A stretch of DNA of 64,000 nucleotides, taken from contig JBBHKE010001900.1 in NCBI GenBank assembly GCA_037447655.1, positions 67,621 to 131,620 of the forward strand, in the 5' to 3' direction. Shown piece by piece: positions 40,801-52,562 of this stretch; position 1 is the first letter of the stretch, and the number at the start of each line of letters is the position of its first letter. The position numbers and the translations under genes were made by a program. The DNA comes from Zygnema cylindricum. Taxonomy: Eukaryota > Streptophyta > Zygnematophyceae > Zygnematales > Zygnemataceae. The notes beneath the pieces are model-generated. The model searched no databases and was not told the DNA's origin. It saw nothing but the letters and a program-made list of their open reading frames with translations.

Positions 40801-43800
40801 TAGCTTGAAAGGTAGTTTCTAACGGGTTACATGTGAGAAGTCAACCAAGGGTGTTCTATTCAAAGAGATGTTCCACACTAAATCCGGAAACATCAAAACA
40901 ACATATCCATTTGGTGTATGTGAAGACCTGTAGGATAATGTTAAGACTTTACAGGATATATGAATGGTAAATGATAGAAATCAGTTCCTTGCTATTCCTC
41001 ACCGACAGATGTATAGGTCAAGTGGTCAACCGGTCAACCTCAAAATTGTGGTCACAGAACTGCATTCTTTTGATTCATATTCCTTTTCAGGATGCTTACA
41101 TGTTGCAGCAATTCCTTTATCTTTGTCAAGCCCCCTCGTGAATTGATGTACCACATAATCATGTGTCTTATGTAAAGAAGGTTCAGAAAATTTGTGCTGG
41201 TTTTGCATACTAACTCTTGTCATCTGTAATGCAGTTTGAGATGTCCAAAGTCCTAGGTTTCTGGAACTTAAGAGTCTCTGTTACTCAAGTCAGTCCCTGT
41301 TCCTCACGTCTGTAATTGAGAATTCCGAAGTCCTAGATACGCAAACCCAATCAAGTTTTGGAACCTCTCATTTGCAACACGGTACAGCAATCCACATGAG
41401 GCCATTTAGAGAACAAGAACTGTTGGAGCTCCTGAGCATCCTTATGGGAGAATGAATCAACTTGTTGGCCAGTTGACTTACATATATGTTGATGAGAAAT
41501 AGGAACAAATCTTATTCAAGTATCTAATAAACATCTAGTATCCTGGAATGTATTTCTATTCATGTATCTAGAAATCACCTAGCATTATCCTGGAATCTCT
41601 GTGCATACATCTAATGCACAACTGAACCATAAGCATCATATGATTACTGTGAATACACATTCGTTGGAAGGCGAAAGGCCAGTGATGCTACGCATCAAAT
41701 TCATTCATTGGGAGGCCAAAGGCCAGTGACGCTGCGCATCGAGGTTTTGAATAAACAGACGTAGTTGCTATTGGATAGTGTTTTTGCTGTATATACTCAA
41801 GAGCATTTGAAATGCATGTGTCTTAATTTTTTTTACCACCTTCAACTTGATGCTGTGGTTTTCTTCCTCAGATGAGTGTACTTCAAACGCTCAACATTGC
41901 CCCGTATTAGTAACATAAGATTCTTTGCACGTTTTTGGTTGATTCTCTGTTTTCTGTAAGCTAGTTTTAGAATGCGTCATTGAGAAAAGTTTGGCATGTT
42001 ATTGCAGAGTAAATCAATCGGCTAAAAATGCATCTATGGGGGTTATGGAATGGAATCCGACTCCATCTGCAAACCATTACGAAGGGGGTTTTGATATGGT
42101 TGACCTGAATTCAACGCAACCAAATGAGTTGCTGAGGGAGAGTTTGACATGTTATCGCAGAGTAAATCAATCGGCCAAAAATGCAAATGTCGGGGTAATG
42201 GAATGGAATCCAACTCCATCAACAAACCATTTTGAAGGGGGTTTTGATATGGTTGACCTGAATTCGACGCAACCAAATGATTTATTAAGGGAGAGTTTGA
42301 CATGTTTTCGCAGAGTAAATCAACTGGCCAAAAATGCATCTGATGGGGTAATGGAATGGAATCCAACTCCATCAACGAACCACTTTGAAGGGGGTTTCGA
42401 TATGGTTGACTTGAATTCGACACAACCAAATGAGTTATTGACACGTTATCGCAGAGTAAACCAATCGGCCAAAAATGCATCTATTGGGGTAATGGAATGG
42501 AATCCAACTCCACCAATGAACCATTATGAAGGGGGTTTTGATATGGTTGATTTGAATTCACCAAACATCTCTACTGGAAGATTATTTCCTTCAACCAATA
42601 CTAATCATCAAGATGTATCACCCATGGTATGTTCAGATGACAATCTGTGGAAGACAGGAGAATTGCAAATGGCAGGGGAGTCTTTACATGGGCCACAAAA
42701 CAATACCAGTCATGGGAACAGGTTGACACAGAAAAATTTCTCTGCTAATTTTATGGATGGCCAAGGCACAAATGCAGATGGGTCACATAACCCAAATCAC
42801 GGGAACAGGTTGACACAAAGAAATTTCTTTACTGATCTCATGGATTATCAGAATATCCATGCAGAAGGACAAAATTTCCAAGGCATTTGGAAAACGTTAA
42901 CTGGCATTCAAGCGTCAGGAGTAGGTATAAGGAATTGGGACGGATTTTCTGATCCTCCTTTCAACCAGTCAGCTGATTTTGGTGTACACCAGTCTGCAGG
43001 AGGACGTGATGGGGAACGAGAACCTACAACCATGCCTGTGGAAAGATTACAATTAGAACAAACCAGGGAAGTTTTCCCCGCAGTGGATATACCACAAAAC
43101 TGTATGTCTCCAAATGAAACACAACCAGTCTCATCCCTTCAGGCTCCTGTAGGAAGCGGGAATTCAGTGGGTCCATCTGGAAGAGTAAAAAGGGATAAAA
43201 AGAAGAGGGTGAGGCAAGATTCAGCTAAGAGTGGGAAGTCGAGAAAGAGTTTGGAAATGCCTGAGAGTAATTTGACAAAGAATCTTACTGTCAAAGAGCA
43301 TTCAAATCAGTTGGTTCAGAAAGGTAGGGAACAACAGTTGAATGTACATGAGACTGGATTGAAACAAAGAACTGCTGATAGGCCGTTGTTGACAAACGTA
43401 GAAAGTGTTGCACAATTGAATGTTTCATCTTCAACGCTTCAAGATCACATGGCAGCAAATCTTCAAGTTTGGCCAACCCTGTCACGTGATAACAAGTTTT
43501 GGAATAATACATTTGGGATAGGGAAAGGAGTAGGTGGAAAAGAAATAATGGACACGGTTGGCCAGCCTCTGTCGACACCAAAAGACAAAATGGAACCCTT
43601 AGGAACTTCAGGCGGTATGAATGGATTTGCTATGGGCTCTCAGCTACTGGAAGAAAGTAGACGAAGTGCTTTTAGAAGTGCTGATAGGCCGTTGACGAAC
43701 GTAGAAAATGTGTCACAATTGAATGTTTCATCTTCAACTCTTCAAGATCACATGGCAGCAAATTTTCAAGTTTGGCAAACCCTGTCACGTGATAACAAGT

Positions 43801-46800
43801 ATTGGAATGAAGCATTTGGGTTAGGGAAAGGAGTAGGAGGGAAGGAAATTGTGGACCCGGTTGGCCAAACTGTGTCAACAGCAAAAGACAAAATGGAAGC
43901 CTTAGGAAGTTCAGGCAGTTTGAAGTATGGGTTTGCTATGGGCTCTCAGCTACTGGAAGAAAGTAGACGGCAACATGCTGAAGAAGGTCGTAAAGAGAAA
44001 TGGCAAGATGGTGAAGAAGTCCGTGCTCCTGCCCAGAATTCACGAGTTCCCACAAGTCCTTTTATTTTCACAGGTTTTCCCAGTCCTATGGCAACAGAGC
44101 AATTTGATATTTCTGAACGTGTTCCTTCACAAGTAGATTTCTCTGCAATTCAAGTTCCTCGTTCACAGGAGGTAGAGAATGTTTTTGGAAGTCTTCCTTC
44201 ACAAGTAGATTTAAATGGAATTCATGTTTCTAGTATGAAGGAGGCAGAGGATATTTCTGAGCGTGTCCCCTCACAAGTAGACTTTAGGCGAATTCGGAGT
44301 TCACAGGATGTAGAGGCTGTTTCTGGACGTGTTCCATTACAAGAAAACTTTAAAGGAATTCGAGTTCCCAATTTGAAAGAAGTAGAGCCAGAAATTACAG
44401 CTCGTTTTCGAGACGAGGCATCAGGTTGGGGAGGGAGGAGACAAGGAAGGGATCACGAAAAAGACGAAACTCTGCAAGCTTCTTCAAGGTTTATGGAGCC
44501 AAATGTACCTGGCTTGGGAGGTGTTACAGAAAGGGAAATCCCTCGACAGTGGCTGGGTGTAAATGATGAGAGTCGAGAACGAGGGAAAAACATGACGGAA
44601 AAAAACATGACAGGAAAAAGCATGACAGAAAAAAGCATGTCAGAAAAATACATAACAGGAAAAAACACGACGGAAAAAAACGTAACAGAAAAAAACGTGA
44701 GAGATAAGAATATTGCAGAAAAAAACATGACAGAAAAAACTGTGACAGAAGACATCATAACAGAAAAAACCATGACAGGAAAAACCGTGACAGAAAAAAT
44801 GGTGACTGGCCCAGTTTTCTTCCTCCATGGATTGGAGGCTAAGATCCAGGCTGAGTCTAATCAGAAACCAAAGCAAGAAGCTTTGGCAAGGATTCAGGCA
44901 AAGGAGGAAGCGAGGAAAATAAAAATGGAAGCAGAAGTAAAGAGAAAGGAGGCAGAAGCAAAGAGAAAGGAGGACAAGGCAAAGTTGGAGGAGGAGAGGA
45001 AACAGAAGAAAGCAGAAGCGGAAGCAGCGAAGGCAAAGAGGGCAGAGGAGAAAGCCAAAAAAGGAGAGGAGAGGCTAAAGAAGAAGGAGGAGATAAAGAT
45101 GAAGAAGGAAGAACAACGGGCAAAGAAAGAGGAGGAGAAGTCGAAGGAGAAAGCAGTTCAGGGAGCTAAAAAAAGCTCATTTTTGCTTTCTCCAAGTTCT
45201 GTCCCTTCGCCAAACATGACATCGTCTGGCAGAAGCGCAAAAAAATTGGCGAGACAAATAGGAGAAAATATGAGTGTGAATGGGCAGACATCGACAGTGG
45301 GAGAGGAAGACATGTCGTCCTCCAAGAGAATATTGATGCCATCTGACTCATTCGAACAAGGTATGTTGGACTGTCTTGAATGTGACCTGGTTAAGAAAAT
45401 TAGTCGCGTCATGGGATTGTGTTGGGAACTGAGAAGACTTTTTGAGTGATAGTATTGTCTCTGTACCATCCGCTCAGTGGTATTGATTTATTTTATGTTG
45501 TCGTACTTGCAGGGGATGGTGCAGCTGGCACTCTTGAGATTGTCCCGCAAAATTTTTCATTTTTAATGGAAACACGAGATACTGGAATTGCTTCTAAAAG
45601 TGATATTGTTGCTAGAAAATTTGTACACAAAGATGAATTAGGGAAATATGGTAATCCCGAGGCTGGAGGATCATTAGAAAGCGGAAATGAAGGGGTTGAG
45701 AAACAAAAAGGTTCAGAGCTAAACGTTAGTGGAGACAATGTTTTGAAAAAACTATCTGTGGGGAAGCTAAATAACAGGACTTTTTTGAATAATACAGCAA
45801 AATTAGTAGACGAAAATTTGCGAAGTCTTTTTGAAGCTATGAGTGCTGTTTCACAACAGAGAAACAGTCTTGGAAGTCCCGCAGTTGGTTACCTTAGTGA
45901 GGGGACACCTAAGAAGGCAGGTGATGCGTCCAATTTCCTTAAGGTGGATGGGACGGCTGCCGCACATGAAAAGGTGGAGACAAGGGCAGATGTGACACCT
46001 GGTCACAGCAGCCCCATACAAGTACCATTAAGTTCTCCTCTTAATAATTTAAGCTTGCACACTCCTGTTCGAGCCATCAATTTTGAGGCCGAAAATCCAG
46101 ACTCAGTTTCCAAGAATAAAACGGCTAATGAACAGGCCACTCCAGAGCAAAAGGCAACTTTGTCATCTAGTGACCAATCTCAAGCAGGAAAAAAAGTCGG
46201 TGAAAAAAATTATGAGCAAGCAAAGAGGGAACCAGAGGAGCCATTATCACCATGGTGCTTTGCTGCTGCACCTGACGCCAAGTACATCTCTTCTCTGTAA
46301 GTAGTCCCTTCACCATAACTAGCATGAACCTCATTATTTTTGAACCAAGTTGATAATATTGACTTCAGTTAAAATTAAGAGACTACGTCATGCGCAAAAA
46401 ACATGAGTTAATATGGACCTCGAATAAGCTGAAAATATCACAGGTGAAATTATGTGGGACTTTCCTTGTAGTCATGCACATTAACTTGCCATTAAAGTCC
46501 AATTTGCAGCCAATGAGGAGAAAAGGATTTTGCTTTCGGCCGAATGAGAATTGTGTCTTATTTAATTTGGTGACGTCTGAATGTCTAAGTGTCCAGAAAA
46601 CTGGTGAATGAAAGTCACATGTTTTGAGTTTATGTGAAGAGATCACACCTAAATCATTTTTAAGTTGGAGTAGACAAAAAATTGGCATTTTTATCCCTTA
46701 CCTGTAATTTGCTATGGATATTTTAACCATTGGACTTCTCCTCAGGTGTACATTTGTTTGAATGTTAGTTTTAGTATTTTTCACTCACCTCATGCATTGA

Positions 46801-49800
46801 CGTCTTGTGTGTAACAGGGAATCTGAAAGACGGTGGTCTACTACAACTCTTCGCTTGTCTGAAAAAGGGGTAAGTGTGTCGTTGCTACTTTTCCAGGGAC
46901 ATTTTTAAGTAGAGGTGAACAACAGAGAATGGACTTCTTAGGGACTTGGATATTTGTGTGAAATTCAACATCATGGTCTTCACTGTCATCATTATGTTCA
47001 TCATCATCACCAGGAAGATTTATTATCCATCAGAAGTCACGGCAGGCTTATGGGTGAGGAACTGCATGTAACAGGAGCTTTATTTGAAAACATGAGAATA
47101 CAAACTAAATGGAACCTGATGTGGTGCTTGGTGTTCTTCTTAGCATTCTGTGCAGTTTGGGTCCGAATTGAACCAAACCATTTAATGAAACTGAAGTTTA
47201 ATATTTTTGATCCTGATCTGCTCAGTTGGAACATTCTGTGTTCGAATCAGTTTGGTTCAGCTCATCGAGATTCAAATTGTGTATAATAATTTCTAAGCGA
47301 TGCATGTTTGGAGGCTGTCAGAATTCTAAACTTATACCTGACACCAGCTTCGATGTGGGTTGTATTGGCAAGTTTATGATCAACATTGCCGATTCACATT
47401 AACTCAAGTATTGTCCAGACAGCTTTAGCTATTTCCCTATAAAAATCATCAAACAGAGTATAGCTCATAGATAGAGCGTACCATGTTAAAGTAGTGAGTG
47501 ATGCAGTGTGCCTTCATATGGGACTGCAGTCAAATTACGATACAACTTGTATGGAGAACCGAGCCAAATAAATCATTAGTTTATTGATGGTTCTGACTAA
47601 AATCCAACTTAAATTGGTATTCGAAAACACGCAACAGTTGTCAAAATGCCCTCGACATACAACTCCTGTTGAGTGTACAACTCCATAGATTATCGTCTCA
47701 TGTTGAAATCTCTTGGCTGTTGGGTGGGGGGGTGCCAATTCTGTAACCAGGTTATGGAAGGAGGTTTGAAAAATTTGGATGGAACAGCATCTCAAATTCC
47801 TCGTGGATCTGGTCCTTCTGGTCCTTTGCGCTCCCCGGGAAGTTTACAGAAAGAAGCGGTCTTTGTGGAAAGCGATTTAATGATGTCTGCAAGATGGAGA
47901 CTAAGGAGAACAGTTCGACTTATGCAAAATTTGTTTCCACCAATGCCCACCGGTATTCTTAAGTCATCGTCAAAAGAAGATTGTGAATGTGGGGTATATT
48001 TAGTTGCAAGAGAAATGATGGGAGAGGCTTGTGCAAGGGGAGCAAGAGTTATTTTGGAAAGAAAGAAGTTGAGGGAGGGACAAGAGAATGAAAAGGAAAT
48101 TCTGAAAGGGGGAATGGATTCAAGGAAGGAGGGGATTGAGAATTTGCGAGAGGCGAATGGCGTCGAAAAGGGTCGGGATAGAGGTCAATCAAAAGATGGC
48201 ACAGACGTCAAGGACTTTGGGAAACGAGATGAGAATGGAAAATGGGAAAGGGAGAGGGAAACAGAAGTCTCAGGCGTACAGTTAGGAGATTTTGGAGGAT
48301 CAAAGTTTCCTTTATCCGGGTCGGGAGACCTAATATTGCCAAATGATGGAAAGATTTCTGAGAGCAACCAAGGAGTAAAGCTGGAGGAAAAAGGCAGTAA
48401 GAGGGTTGGATTTCTTAGGAGGAGTTCCAGGGCCTCGGATCAGAGAAGAGATAGGACAGAGGGTTTGGTAGATGAAGTTTTGAATCTACATGAAAAGCCA
48501 TCAGGCACAAGTAATTTGAGGTCACAGGAGAGAAAGTTCAATATTCACGAGTCCTCCAACGATAAGATGTGAGTAATATTGATCCACCTGTACTGCTTTT
48601 GTGTTTAATATTTCTTGCAAATAAGATTTTCACAATTTATTATGTATTTTTTTATTTTCTTGCGATGTATTCTAAGAATGATGAACCGCTGTCATTATTG
48701 AGAAGGGCTACCCTTGAAAAGATATGTGTTTGTTTGCTCTTTCTCCATTTCGCCCGCCCCCTCCCTCCCCTTTTCTCTCTGCCTCGTCCTCTCTCCTTCC
48801 CCTCCTCCATCTCACTTCGTCCTCTATATAGACATATAGTCCACCTCTTAGCTTGTCTACAGCACCAGCCTAACAGACCTTGTATACCATCGTTCAAATG
48901 TGCAAAAACAATTGGAAATGCTCTGTGCAGTTTCCCCTTACTGTACATACAGTATAATACGCGTGTGGTACAGAAAAACTATATTCAGTGTTTCCAATTA
49001 ATTTCACACATTTGAACTATGCGGTATACAGCCAGAAGCAAGCTAATCCCACTGGGATTTATTTTTTTCTGGCAGAAATTCAAGCAATGGTTGGTTATCA
49101 AAGTCATCTTCTCTCGTCATTCAGTCGAGAGAAATTTCAGACGAGCGAAGGCAAGCAATAACGGAATGGCGGAGGCGGAAGCAAGAAATTGAGAAGCAGT
49201 TAGAGAGGTATGCCAATGCTCCTCCTTCCCTTTATATAAATCCTGTCCTCTTTTATCATTTCTCCTGTCTCTCTCTTCTCCTTCTTCTCTCCTCTCCGTT
49301 GTTCCCTTTTATGCTGAATAATGATGTATGGACGCCCTTGTCATAGACGTTTTGGGGAAAAGCAAAAGTGTTTTGATATGGGTATAATGATTTCTGAACG
49401 TCCCACTCCCACTCCCTCTCCCTCTCCCTCGCCCTCTCCCTCTCCCCCTCCCCCTCCCCCTCCCCCTCCCTCTNNNNNNNNNNNNNNNNNNNNNNNNNNN
49501 NNNNNNNNNNNNNNNNNNNNNNNNNNNNNNNNNNNNNNNNNNNNNNNNNNNNNNNNNNNNNNNNNNNNNNNNNNNNNNNNNNNNNNNNNNNNNNNNNNNN
49601 NNNNNNNNNNNNNNNNNNNNNNNNNNNNNNNNNNNNNNNNNNNNNNNNNNNNNNNNNNNNNNNNNNNNNNNNNNNNNNNNNNNNNNNNNNNNNNNNNNNN
49701 NNNNNNNNNNNNNNNNNNNNNNNNNNNNNNNNNNNNNNNNNNNNNNNNNNNNNNNNNNNNNNNNNNNNNNNNNNNNNNNNNNNNNNNNNNNNNNNNNNNN

Positions 49801-50359
49801 NNNNNNNNNNNNNNNNNNNNNNNNNNNNNNNNNNNNNNNNNNNNNNNNNNNNNNNNNNNNNNNNNNNNNNNNNNNNNNNNNNNNNNNNNNNNNNNNNNNN
49901 NNNNNNNNNNNNNNNNNNNNNNNNNNNNNNNNNNNNNNNNNNNNNNNNNNNNNNNNNNNNNNNNNNNNNNNNNNNNNNNNNNNTGTACTACCGTGTACTC
50001 CTGGAAGACCTTAGAGGGAACTTTTAAAGTAGAAAAACCTTACCCCATCCCCCTCTCCCTCTCCCTCCCTCTCTCTCTCCTCTCTCTCTCTCTCTCTTGT
50101 CAGGATTGTTGATTCAATAACTGTATCAGACGTTTTTGAAGCCCATGTCCTTTTAGAAGATGATCTCCTTGCCAAACGGCTTTCTACAAAGCACGGTTTT
50201 GTGTTACCCCATTCCAAAAAGATGAAATTTTCAAGGGAGATTCCAGAAGGTCCTCATGTGCCATCATGTGAATCTGTAAATGGTGATGAGACAAAGTCAA
50301 GTTTACAAAGTGATAAGCCACAGGCCATTTCCCCTATCCCAAAGATTGAATCTCTGTAA
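34175..50359 (+). CDS. large unrecognised gene with repeat-rich central exon
   Basis: I do not recognise this protein. Likely exons: 34175-34260 (start ATG in AACCATGGAT, MDGYGGEYLMGQDAYSS), 38745-38826, 39082-39190, 42008-45360, 45513-46296, 46818-46869, 47751-48568, 49076-49207, 50104-50359. From 39190 on all phases join; the 38826/39082 junction does not, so an exon there is missing or wrong. About 1880 residues. The centre is repetitive (see the exon entry), followed by a Lys/Glu-rich coiled coil around 44850-45160, an acidic/serine-rich part, a conserved-looking ARWRLRRTVRLMQNLFPP segment (about 47900) and a charged helix with ISDERRQAITEWRRRKQEIE (about 49130). Coiled coil and basic clusters suggest a nuclear or cytoskeletal role, but this is guesswork. 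An assembly gap lies in the last intron. A splice at TCTCT/GTAAGC before 50357 could extend it. Confidence 0.7.
34784..34850. repeat. CT then CA dinucleotide microsatellite
   Basis: About 34 bases of CT followed by about 26 of CA, then CTCCCTCCC. Lies in the first intron of the large plus-strand gene. Open frames here (Ser-Leu and Thr-His runs) are artefacts. Confidence 0.95.
35372..35503. mobile_element. GTTCAAATG-family MITE, 132 bp, TA target
   Basis: Ends GTTCAAATGTGTGAAAACG and CGCACATTAGAAC, inner blocks GGAAACGCTATATG and ATAATGTTTCC, flanked by TA at 35370-35371 and 35504-35505. Non-coding. It lies in the first intron of the large plus-strand gene. Confidence 0.85.
35761..36440. repeat. 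diverged tandem repeat, about three shrinking units
   Basis: Shared blocks recur in order: TTGCTAGCAT, GGTTTAGG, GGAAGGCCT, AGCATTGTCTTAAGC, AAGAAGTTGAAAGACAAGTCCATG, the last split by small changes. Units start near 35761, 36042 and about 36279, with lengths of about 280, 237 and 150. No coding signal. Intronic. Confidence 0.7.
36525..36690 (+). mobile_element. decayed CACCG-family left end
   Basis: CACTGCGAATTGCTATTAGCG follows a TA at 36523-36524, then TTAATACCACTAAT; TCTAATTT-type words continue to about 36680. No right terminal repeat found. Confidence 0.45.
40022..40080 (+). mobile_element. solo CACCG-family left end
   Basis: CACCGCTTGTCGAGATTAG then TGTTAATTTT follows a TA at 40020-40021. 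No matching right end nearby, so a fragment. In the intron before the big exon. Confidence 0.4.
40285..41830. repeat. inverted repeat with about 1.2-kb spacer, in intron
   Basis: Left arm about 40285-40450 and right arm about 41628-41830 are reverse complements with gaps. Matching landmarks: CACTATCCAATAGCAACT at the left against AGTTGCTATTGGATAGTG at the right; CACTGGCCTTTGGCC against GGCCAAAGGCCAGTG; GTATTCACAGTA..CATATG against CATATGATTACTGTGAATAC. The right arm holds the GGCCAGTGA block twice (about 41670 and 41713). No large open frame in the spacer. It may be a foldback element or the remains of a longer one. Confidence 0.65.
42008..45360 (+). CDS. repeat-built central exon of the unrecognised gene
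   Basis: Open for 3353 bases, bounded by TTATTGCAG and a GTATGT donor. In order: (1) four copies of a 51-residue unit (starts 42008, 42161, 42314, 42455; third is 47) with VMEWNPTP and EGGFDMVDLNS; (2) two copies of a HGNRLTQ.NF unit (about 42714 and 42800); (3) two roughly 100-residue copies at about 43377-43676 and 43680-43978, with QLNVSSSTLQDHMAAN and GFAMGSQLLEESRR; (4) four roughly 27-residue units with VPSQVDF (about 44118-44390); (5) about 15 copies of a 5-residue EKNMT/EKTVT unit (44587-44806); (6) a Lys/Glu/Ala coiled coil (about 44850-45160). The frame is kept throughout although the repeats vary, which argues for selection on the protein. Compositionally it resembles a disordered scaffold. 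Confidence 0.8.
48892..49016. mobile_element. GTTCAAATG-family MITE, about 125 bp
   Basis: Ends GTTCAAATGTGCAAAAACAA and TTTCACACATTTGAAC, inner TTGGAAATGCTCTGTG and AGTGTTTCCAA. Right flank TA; left flank TC, so the left TA has mutated or the end is off by a base. Lies in the intron just upstream of the exon at 49076. Confidence 0.75.
49406..49473. repeat. CCCTCT/CCCCCT repeat at the edge of the assembly gap
   Basis: CCCACTCCCACTCCCTCT then CCCCCT repeats run straight into the Ns; the gap was probably caused by this repeat. More CT-rich DNA lies at 49240-49310 and 50047-50099. Confidence 0.9.
49474..49983. other. assembly gap (510 N)
   Basis: Run of N within the intron between exons 49076-49207 and 50104-50359; the two exons still join in phase (AG plus G). 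True length unknown. Confidence 1.
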
Positions 50360-52562
50360 GCTTCATTGGTGGCCCAGTACGTTTGTATAGATTATGAGGC
50401 CTTTTGATGTATAGCGTTGAGAATTATTTTGATGACTAAGACCATTGTCTTTTCATGTCGGCACATACTTTCATTCTAGTGGACATCTAGTCGTGCCCAG
50501 TTTTATGGCACAAAATAATGTAGGTAGTCTTTTTATGTAGGCACTTAAAATCCCTTTTTGTACAACGGTGTTTAGGTTTTTTTTTTTTACTTTTAAGAAA
50601 TGCTTGTTTTAAGAATTGGATATGGGCAATTGGGTCCAATACGTTAAGTGTCTTTGTTTAGGTTTGAGAATTTTTGTTTTAAGAGGTCGTTGAACTGTTT
50701 GTCCCAGCGAGTAGGTAGACAACATTTGTTAAACAAATTATGAATAAAATTGTTATCCGATTCTTCAAGAACAATTATAAAAACTGGGGTTTGAAGGTTT
50801 CGATAGGCTCGATAGTGAATAAATTTGTGCATACCATGTCTTCAACTACAGATGGTGTCTATTGTTCTCTCTCAATATGCTAAGTTGTTCTGTTGTTCCA
50901 AGCTTATTTAGTCCATGTGACATGTGGTTTTTTTTACAAATCACATTTGAGGAAGACTTAAAATCGAACAGATAATATCTCACCCAAGGTAGTTCTGAAA
51001 CACCGAATAAGATTTGTTCGGTCAGGATTTTGTGCGACCTTCTTTAAGATGTAACCCAGCTCCACTTGTCTAGTATCCTTGGACGTCTCCAGAAATTGTG
51101 GTTTTATGGCATATGAGACGACATTTGTACATGTATAGCCCTGTGAAAATGTAATTTTCAGGATTTGATTGTATTCTCCAATTGTGTTTAATGTCAGAGA
51201 CTTGTTTGCTGGAAGTTTGTTTTTGTTTTTCACCAACAGGGAAAGTTATTTTAATCTTAATTAAATGTAGTAGTGAGATTTTTCTCGCTCCATACATGGT
51301 TTTCTTGTCAGAGTTGAATAATTAGAATAATATCAGTGATAGTAACCACATATAGCGATTGAAAGGAAACACGGACATCCAACTGGACAGTTCTAAAGTA
51401 AATAGACATAAATTTGTTCGAGAAGTGGAGGGGTATCTACTCGAGCAACGACACCGGTCCCTCAATGATTCAACAAGAGGCCCAGGCTCGAAGAGTAACA
51501 AGCTTGATAGGCTGGTTGAATTGTGTCCAAATGGTTCCACTTAAAACATAAGTTTCACCCAGGGCTGAAATACTATGTTTAAGACTCGTCGGTAGTATTT
51601 CATTCCTAGACAAAGGATGCAAAGTAGGAATTTAGTGTAACTGGCTGTTGAAAGTAGGATAGCAATCCCTCTAGATCTTTATTACTTGAGGTGAAAAAGA
51701 CATAGATTCAAAACCATTGTTGGTGCAGAGCAAAAGCATTGCAGACTGTTCCTGTCAAAAAAATTGATAAGATATTTCGTGGACATTACATTTAGCGACT
51801 GTTTTAACTTATTGAAATCAAAATGTTCTACAGTGCGGTCTAGGGAGCGATGTTTGTTGTTTACCACATTTCATCTACTATATAATATCTACATTTTCCC
51901 GTATAATAAACTCAAAACATTCAAGAAGCTGTCACTCAAATTTGTAGGAACTACCAAGGGCTACAGATGCTACAGATGGATATTGTTGCGGTACAATGCA
52001 CCTTAGTAGTACCTGACTAAACAATCACAGAGAGAATGTAGAAATATTCACCGAAAATGACTAGAGACGTTTTTTTTCTCAATATTAAAATGGCTAAAAT
52101 GACTAGAAATAAAAACACAATTTTTTCACGGTTTCAACTAAATAAGAAACCAATGGCATAAATGCAAAATATAGACTTCAACATAAAGTACGACATTTCT
52201 CGAGTACTGGACCAAGATTTTGTAGCCAGGAAATCTCAATTCCTGGTCGACAAATCTATAGCCCATGAAAAAACTATAAACCATGAAACATGTACAAACC
52301 ATGAAAAAATGCCCTTTTCATCAATGTTTCCTCGTGCACTCTACAGTGAGTCCATGAGCTGTCAAACACACCTATCTAAAACTGACAAATGTACACGCAT
52401 AATGTCAATGCTTAATTACATCAAGATGGCGTCAAAACGGCAAATTCTAATGATATACATCAAAGAGAACTCTGTCAACAGAAAGGAACCCAATATACAA
52501 GAAAGGAAAAAAGTTTTTCTCAGGTCATCTCATTCTCAGTTGTGCCCTTTTTTTGCATACTT
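50360..52562. other. intergenic between converging genes
   Basis: No protein recognised. A half GTTCAAATG-family end (GTAACCACATATAGCG, about 51340-51355) precedes a 61-codon open frame (51359-51544, +) that I cannot assign; it could be a distal exon of the upstream gene if that gene is spliced past 50356. Confidence 0.4.

Noticed and set aside
42043-42480. 145-codon minus-strand frame opposite the 51-residue repeats
   Set aside because: Antisense shadow of the repeated coding unit.
44453-45123. Minus-strand Phe/Val-rich and Leu/Pro-rich frames opposite the big exon
   Set aside because: They mirror the EKNMT minisatellite and the Lys/Glu coiled coil on the coding strand.
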